From a virus: DNA of 41,825 nucleotides. The position numbers were made by a program, and so were the translations under genes. The stretch is taken from positions 1 through 41,825 of IMG/VR virus record IMGVR_UViG_3300022752_000139; one strand, written 5' to 3'. Below the pieces are notes generated by a model, which was not told where the DNA came from, did no database searches, and worked only from the letters and a program-made list of their open reading frames with translations. Positions 36,969-41,825 of the stretch are shown one piece after another. Position 1 is the stretch's first letter; every line of letters begins with the position of its first letter.

Positions 36969-38369
36969 ATGGCTATTGAAGATCAACAAACAATACTTAT
37001 AGGATTACCTAATGAATCATTAGGTAGTGATAGTCTTTTTACGGCATTCACAAAAATCAATACAAATTTTAGTATTTTATTTTCATGTGCAAGTCCATAC
37101 AATAACTTTATTGCCGGTAATGGTATAAGTATTTCTTCAAATGCAAACGCAGGCAATATTACAATAACAAATACAGGTATTACCTCATTGGTAGCTGGTA
37201 CAAACATTATTTTAAATCAATCAAATGGTGTTGTTACTATATCAACTACGAGTGGGAACGGAGGTGGAGGGACTGTTACTAGTGTTGGATTAATTGCAGG
37301 AAGTGCAAATAGACTTACAGTTACAGGATCACCGATTACAAGTAACGGTAATATGATTGTTGATTTAGCAGTTTCTGGTGCCAATCAAGGTACATATAAT
37401 AATCCTACCATTACAATAGATAGCTATGGTAGAGTTACAAATATTGCTAATGGAAATTTACAAGGAACAGTAACAAGTATCGGATTATCTCCTGGATCAG
37501 GAATAGGAATAACAGGCGGACCAATTACTTCTAATGGTATAATAACAGTTACTAATACAGGGGTGACACGTTTAAATGCAGGTGTAGGTATAACATTAAA
37601 TAGTAGCAATGGTAATGTTACAATTAGTGCACCTACTACAGGAGGCACTGTAACTAGTATAGGAATTTCAAGTAATACTTTAGCAATAACAAATAGTCCT
37701 GTAGCTACTAATGGAGTGATTAATATTGAATTACCATCGTTTATTCCTGGAACATTGACAACTGCTGCACAGCAAAATATTACAAGCGTTGGTACACTAA
37801 TTTCGTTGGCAGTTACAGGTAATGCTACAGTAGGTAACTTAATTGGTAATATAGCTAATGGTAATAGTAATATAACTATAATTTCAAACGGTAATATTAA
37901 CATAAGTTCAGTAGGTAATGCAAATATAGTTACAGTGACAGGTACAGGAGTAAATGTCACAGGAACATTAAATACAACAGGAAATGCAAATCTAGGAAAT
38001 TTAGGAGTTTCCTCAATAGTAGGAAACAATTTAAGTTTAACAAGTAATGCTAATATATCAGGGTCATTACAGCTTAATAGTAGCGAAGATTTAGCAAACG
38101 GAAGTGCAGCAAATTTAAGTGTTTTTGCAAGTTATTTTACTACGGTTGCAGCAGAAACGGCTACTTTAGCAGATGGAACAATTGGACAATTTAAGAGTTT
38201 TATGATGGTAGAGGACGGCGGCGACATGGTTATAACTGTTGCGAATGCAGGTTGGAAAACAAGTGGAGCAGGTACAATTACATTTAGTTCACTGGGTGAT
38301 AGTTGTTTACTTCAATATGTTTCAGGTAAATGGTTTTGTGTAGGCAATAATAACGTTGCTTTTGCTTAA
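36969..38369 (+). CDS. Tail-fibre-type structural protein
   Basis: A 466-residue protein. The first part (TAFTKINTNFSILF, residues 25-40) is a common start of phage fibre proteins. The body consists of repeated Gly/Asn/Thr/Ile-rich beta units (GTVTSVGL..., SNGNITI..., LTVTGSPITSNG...), consistent with a beta-helical or trimeric fibre shaft. The last 90 residues (GTIGQFKSFMMVEDGGDMVITVANAGW) look like a head or tip domain. Start of the fibre cluster under a late-type box. Confidence 0.8.
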   Translation: MAIEDQQTILIGLPNESLGSDSLFTAFTKINTNFSILFSCASPYNNFIAGNGISISSNANAGNITITNTGITSLVAGTNIILNQSNGVVTISTTSGNGGGGTVTSVGLIAGSANRLTVTGSPITSNGNMIVDLAVSGANQGTYNNPTITIDSYGRVTNIANGNLQGTVTSIGLSPGSGIGITGGPITSNGIITVTNTGVTRLNAGVGITLNSSNGNVTISAPTTGGTVTSIGISSNTLAITNSPVATNGVINIELPSFIPGTLTTAAQQNITSVGTLISLAVTGNATVGNLIGNIANGNSNITIISNGNINISSVGNANIVTVTGTGVNVTGTLNTTGNANLGNLGVSSIVGNNLSLTSNANISGSLQLNSSEDLANGSAANLSVFASYFTTVAAETATLADGTIGQFKSFMMVEDGGDMVITVANAGWKTSGAGTITFSSLGDSCLLQYVSGKWFCVGNNNVAFA

Positions 38370-38386
38370 AATATAGGAAAAAATAA

Positions 38387-39745
38387 ATGACAACTAGTAT
38401 CAAAATAACTTCTTTAACAAACATTGGTGGTAATATAGCATATACCACATTAGTTCCTGTAGTTAATATGACAGGAAGTCCAGAAACTCAAAAAGCTAAT
38501 TTACAAATAGTAGGAAACTTAATCTTAAGCGGCGCAGGAGGAAGTTTTTTTCCACCAGCATCTCAATCCATAATTGCTTTAACTGTAGCTAACGCAAGCC
38601 AACCTAATATAACAAGTGTAGGAACATTAACTTCTTTGGCAGTATCAGGAAATATAATTGCTGGTAACGCCAATTTAGGCAATTTGGTTGTTGCAAACTT
38701 TTTTCAAGGTAATGGAAACTTACTGACAAATATTAATTTTAGCAACGGAAACAGTAATATTTTGATTCCTAGTGCAAATGGAAATGTTAACATTAGTGTA
38801 GCAGGGAATGCTAATGTATTAACTGTGACTGCAACAGGTACAAATATTTCAGGAAATTTGACAACATCAGGTAATGTAAATGCAACATATTTTATAGGTG
38901 ATGGTTCACAACTAACAGGTTTATTAAGTTTACAAGGTATACAAGGCACACAAGGAAGACAAGGTGTTCAGGGTACACAAGGACTACAAGGACTACAAGG
39001 ACTACAAGGTTTACAAGGTGTACAAGGCACACAAGGTACACAAGGCATTCAAGGAATTCAAGGTACACAAGGCCTACAAGGCCTACAAGGTTTACAAGGT
39101 GTACAAGGCACACAAGGAAGACAAGGTGTTCAAGGTACACAAGGTACACAAGGACTACAAGGACTACAAGGCACACAAGGTTTCCAAGGCTTACAGGGCT
39201 TACAGGGTTTCCAAGGTCTGCAAGGAATATCAGGAGCCAGAGAATATAATGTAACTAATAGTGGATCAAGCTCTTATGTAATAGATGGAGACAATAACCC
39301 AACACTCAATTTGTTAAGAGGATTCACATATATATTTGATATAAATGCTACTGGACATCCCTTTTGGTTTATGTCAGTACCTGGCGGTTATAATGTTTTT
39401 AATATATATAATAATGGTGTTACAAACAATGGTGCAGATAATGGTGTAATTACATTTTCTGTGCCATTTAATGCGCCGAACGTTCTTTATTATACATGTC
39501 AATTTCATCCATCTATGGGTGGAAATATTAATATTACTAATGTGGGTCCTACAGGTATACAAGGTCTACAAGGAGTACAAGGAGTTTCTGGAGTTACAGG
39601 AAACACAGTTCTGTGGGTCACTTCTCCCATATCAAATACTAGTCCTGGTACTACAGGAGAAGCTTCTTATGATGCAGGGGGCAATTTGTTTGTATGTGTA
39701 TCTACAAATAATTGGGCAAAATTCACAGGTACTACAAGTTGGTAG
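38387..39745 (+). CDS. Collagen-like tail-fibre protein with cupredoxin-like domain
   Basis: A 452-residue protein. Residues 1-180 repeat the fibre shaft motif ([19 protein letters not shown]...). Residues about 182-282 are a G-X-Q collagen-like triple helix (LQG, TQG, VQG repeats). Residues about 285-388 form a beta domain with GHPFW (His near 325) and [11 protein letters not shown] (about 366-376), the His...Cys-x2-His-x2-Met spacing of blue-copper cupredoxins. The C terminus returns to short collagen-like units and a fibre tip. A similar domain occurs in other marine phage fibres. Confidence 0.78.
   Translation: MTTSIKITSLTNIGGNIAYTTLVPVVNMTGSPETQKANLQIVGNLILSGAGGSFFPPASQSIIALTVANASQPNITSVGTLTSLAVSGNIIAGNANLGNLVVANFFQGNGNLLTNINFSNGNSNILIPSANGNVNISVAGNANVLTVTATGTNISGNLTTSGNVNATYFIGDGSQLTGLLSLQGIQGTQGRQGVQGTQGLQGLQGLQGLQGVQGTQGTQGIQGIQGTQGLQGLQGLQGVQGTQGRQGVQGTQGTQGLQGLQGTQGFQGLQGLQGFQGLQGISGAREYNVTNSGSSSYVIDGDNNPTLNLLRGFTYIFDINATGHPFWFMSVPGGYNVFNIYNNGVTNNGADNGVITFSVPFNAPNVLYYTCQFHPSMGGNINITNVGPTGIQGLQGVQGVSGVTGNTVLWVTSPISNTSPGTTGEASYDAGGNLFVCVSTNNWAKFTGTTSW
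38930..39227 (+). repeat. Collagen-like Gly-X-Gln coding repeat
   Basis: Nine-base units coding G-[LTV]-Q (variants of CAAGGACTA, CAAGGCACA), about 33 repeats, with longer duplicated blocks such as the RQGVQGTQG segment occurring twice. Likely to vary by slippage or recombination. Confidence 0.9.
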
Positions 39746-39773
39746 TATTTGTCCAAAAAAATTTGTAAAAGTA

Positions 39774-39780
39774 ATAAATA
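39774..39780 (+). promoter_or_regulatory. ATAAATA late-promoter-like box
   Basis: ATAAATA, 27 bases ahead of ATG 39808, with AAAAGGAAA ribosome site between. Confidence 0.5.
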
Positions 39781-39807
39781 CATAATAGCTTAAAAGGAAA
39801 AATAAAA

Positions 39808-40941
39808 ATGGCTAATCCTACCATTGGATCACAGGATCCTGCTGCAAAAATAACTAACAAGTTAACCGCAAATGCTGTTATTTTGCCACAAACTACAGCG
39901 ATTCCGACAACTTCATCTACAAGTAATAATGTAACAGTAACTACCTCTGTCAATAATGATACAGGAGATATTGTAACAGTTTATTCTACACCAGGAAGCA
40001 TTGCCTTATCTTCGGTAGATCAAACAATAAATCAGTATAACACCGTTAGTTCAGGAGTGGCAAGTATTATAGCAGGGAATAACGTAAGTTTAATTTCTTC
40101 AGGATCAGGTGGAACCGGGACTGTTACAATTTCGGCTGTTGGAATACAAGGAATAGCAGGTGCACAAGGTATGTCAGGAAGTGCTGTAGGTCAAGGGCTA
40201 CAAGGACCTCAAGGATTACAGGGTATATTAGGTACTCAAGGTACTCAAGGAATACAGGGTACTTTAGGTACTCAAGGATTACAAGGTACTTTAGGTACTC
40301 AAGGACTACAGGGTACTTTAGGTACTCAAGGTACTCAAGGAATACAGGGTACTTTAGGTACTCAAGGATTACAAGGTACTTTAGGTACTCAAGGACTACA
40401 GGGTACTTTAGGTACTCAAGGATTACAGGGATTACAGGGTTCACAAGGCGTACAGGGCGTAACAGGATCACAAGGACTTACTGGTAATCAAGGCACACAA
40501 GGCACACAAGGCACACAAGGCACACAAGGCGTAACAGGATCACAAGGACTTACTGGTAATCAAGGCACACAAGGCGTACAAGGCGTACAAGGCGTAACAG
40601 GATCACAAGGACTTACTGGTAATCAAGGCGTACAAGGCGTACAGGGCGTACTAGGATCACAAGGTTTACAAGGAGTACAAGGAGTACAAGGAGTACAAGG
40701 CATACAAAGTGTGCAAGGACTACAGGGTTTGCAGGGTACTACAGGCCCTGTGTCTAGTGTTTTACCTACAACAACCACTACTGATTTAGGAAATTCTTTG
40801 GCAACAGTAAATACGACTGGAAAAGCATTAGGGAAAATGGTTTATAATACTTCCACTAATCTTATTGTCGTTGCAGCGGGTTCAGGAGCTTTAGATAATT
40901 GGTATCCTTCGGATGGCGGTAGTGCAATTACACCTGCATAA
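39808..40941 (+). CDS. Collagen-like tail-fibre protein
   Basis: A 377-residue protein. Residues 1-110 form a fibre-root domain ([42 protein letters not shown]) shared with the next gene. Residues about 112-312 are G-X-Q and GTLGTQ collagen-like repeats. The last 60 residues ([42 protein letters not shown]) form a tip. Probable trimeric receptor-binding or decoration fibre. Confidence 0.82.
   Translation: MANPTIGSQDPAAKITNKLTANAVILPQTTAIPTTSSTSNNVTVTTSVNNDTGDIVTVYSTPGSIALSSVDQTINQYNTVSSGVASIIAGNNVSLISSGSGGTGTVTISAVGIQGIAGAQGMSGSAVGQGLQGPQGLQGILGTQGTQGIQGTLGTQGLQGTLGTQGLQGTLGTQGTQGIQGTLGTQGLQGTLGTQGLQGTLGTQGLQGLQGSQGVQGVTGSQGLTGNQGTQGTQGTQGTQGVTGSQGLTGNQGTQGVQGVQGVTGSQGLTGNQGVQGVQGVLGSQGLQGVQGVQGVQGIQSVQGLQGLQGTTGPVSSVLPTTTTTDLGNSLATVNTTGKALGKMVYNTSTNLIVVAAGSGALDNWYPSDGGSAITPA
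40141..40744 (+). repeat. Collagen-like tandem coding repeats
   Basis: Repeat blocks including GTLGTQGLQ (27 bases, many copies between 40245 and 40440), [11 protein letters not shown] blocks and GVQ units, all multiples of nine bases. Confidence 0.9.
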
Positions 40942-41825
40942 TGACTAATAAATTAGTTAATTCTTCAGATCCATCTGCTAGAAAAGTAATAACCTATCAG
41001 AATAGTTTGGATAATTCTATTTCTTATCCTGCATCCACTGCTACCGTAAAAACCAATAACAGTTCAAATACAGTTGTAGTAACTACTTCTGTAAATAATA
41101 ATTCTGGAGATGTTGTAACTGTATATTCTACGCAGGGTAATATAGTTGTAAGTAGTGTTGACCAAACCATTAATAACTTTACAAGTGTTGATTCAGGTGT
41201 TTCGCAAATATTAGCAGGTAATAATGTTATTGTTGATTCAACTTCAGGAAATGGTACAGGCACTGTTACAATAAATGTTGATTTAATACAAGGCACTCAA
41301 GGAGTACAGGGACTTGCAGGTTCATTTAGCGGGCAGGGTATACAAGGGGTTCAGGGTACACAAAGCATACAGGGTATACAAGGAATGCAAGGAATTCCAG
41401 GATCATTTGCTGGACAGGGTATCCAAGGTCCTTTAGGACCACAAGGACTACAAGGACAACAAGGACTACAAGGAATTCCAGGATCATTTGCTGGACAGGG
41501 TATCCAAGGAAATCAAGGTACACAAGGAACAACAGGTTCAAGTATACAAGGATTACAAGGAACAACAGGTTTAGGCACACAAGGATTACAAGGAACAACA
41601 GGTTTAGGCACACAAGGATTACAAGGAACAACAGGTTTAGGCACACAAGGATTACAAGGAACAACAGGTTCAGGTACACAAGGATTACAAGGAACAACAG
41701 GTTCAGGTACACAAGGATTACAAGGAACAACAGGTTCAGGTACACAAGGATTACAAGGAACAACAGGTTCAGGTACACAAGGGTTACAAGGAACAACAGG
41801 TTTAGGCACACAAGGATTACAAGGA
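40941..41825 (+). CDS. Collagen-like tail-fibre protein, 3' end outside window
   Basis: Open from ATG 40941 (one-base overlap with the previous stop) to the window end, 295 codons with no stop. Residues 1-112 ([36 protein letters not shown]) are clearly paralogous to the start of the previous gene, so the pair arose by duplication. From residue 114 on it is collagen-like, with PGSFAGQGIQG blocks and then a tandem 11-residue repeat of [10 protein letters not shown] plus Leu or Ser. Partial; the tip domain lies outside. Confidence 0.82.
   Translation, partial: MTNKLVNSSDPSARKVITYQNSLDNSISYPASTATVKTNNSSNTVVVTTSVNNNSGDVVTVYSTQGNIVVSSVDQTINNFTSVDSGVSQILAGNNVIVDSTSGNGTGTVTINVDLIQGTQGVQGLAGSFSGQGIQGVQGTQSIQGIQGMQGIPGSFAGQGIQGPLGPQGLQGQQGLQGIPGSFAGQGIQGNQGTQGTTGSSIQGLQGTTGLGTQGLQGTTGLGTQGLQGTTGLGTQGLQGTTGSGTQGLQGTTGSGTQGLQGTTGSGTQGLQGTTGSGTQGLQGTTGLGTQGLQG
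41541..41825 (+). repeat. 33-base tandem coding repeat
   Basis: From 41574 a 33-base unit coding [10 protein letters not shown][L/S] repeats seven times and continues (partial) to the window end; a divergent copy precedes it at 41541. Units differ mainly at the last codon (TTA or TCA) and one third-base change. Copy number probably varies between strains. Confidence 0.93.

Noticed and set aside
37424-38029. 201-residue minus-strand open frame in the first fibre gene
   Set aside because: Low-complexity antisense of repeated beta-fibre sequence; plus-strand frame has clear family features and ribosome site.
41326-41811. Long minus-strand open frames with Val-Pro-Cys or Leu-rich repeats over the last fibre gene
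   Set aside because: They are mirror images of the collagen-like coding repeat in other frames, with no start signal and no homology.
40141-41825. CRISPR-like regular repeats
   Set aside because: Repeats are multiples of nine bases, in frame, and code Gly-X-Gln; no unique spacers.

Overview
This window is part of the genome of a large tailed bacteriophage (Caudoviricetes), most likely a myovirus with T4-like features infecting a Gram-negative bacterium. The evidence is: tightly packed small genes almost all on the + strand with ATGA, GTGA or TAATG junctions; a tRNA cluster interrupted by an HNH nuclease; many small proteins of families I recognise from tailed phages; an ATP-dependent DNA ligase; strong sigma70-type promoters repeated in front of small genes; TATAAATA/CTAAATA boxes like T4 late promoters; and collagen-like tail-fibre genes at the right end. 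The DNA is AT-rich. The host cannot be named from the sequence. Lipoprotein and secreted glycine-zipper proteins and an IbpA-like small heat-shock protein suggest a proteobacterium.

Layout. 1-3851: tRNAs (Ser, His, Arg, Cys, Met-type CAU, a 95-nt tRNA-like, Gly-UCC, Gly-GCC), an HNH nuclease, and a small group with an SGNH hydrolase, a Cys-rich protein, a 2OG-Fe(II) oxygenase and a methyltransferase. 3872-5808: a metallophosphoesterase, a degenerate GDPD-like protein, an HExxH protein and a GIY-YIG nuclease. 5856-12715: an accessory region of small early-type genes driven by repeated TTGACAATAAAT promoters. 12759-15844: DNA ligase and unknown acidic proteins. 15863-19136: a four-helix membrane protein, a lipoprotein and a secreted FlgT-like protein. 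19145-24902: a proteostasis block of ClpX, bS21, a small membrane protein, Hsp20, ClpS, two minus-strand genes (a catalytically dead phosphoesterase-like protein and a membrane EF-hand protein), an unknown 512-aa protein, and ClpP. 24904-31761: a second accessory region with the same promoters, a SWIM zinc-finger protein, a second 2OG oxygenase and an intact phosphoesterase. 31826-34957: cupin, MazG-like and unknown proteins. 35001-36944: AbrB-like protein, translation initiation factor IF-1, Fe/Mn superoxide dismutase, a tail-fibre-like remnant and an A-type Fe-S carrier. 36969-41825: four tail-fibre-type genes, three with Gly-X-Gln collagen-like repeats, the last running off the window.

How it may work together. 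Strong host-type promoters probably fire early and express the accessory genes. CTAAATA/ATAAATA boxes probably serve later genes. The phage carries two translation-initiation components (bS21 and IF-1) and much of a regulated proteolysis system (ClpX, ClpP, ClpS) plus a holdase chaperone. At least eight genes, including clpX and sod, have a late-type box ending only 4-6 nt before the ATG with no Shine-Dalgarno sequence. Two more (GIY-YIG and a 50-aa protein) sit at the predicted start of sigma70-type transcripts. This predicts leaderless or nearly leaderless messages. A link between these messages and the phage-encoded initiation components is my main speculative proposal.
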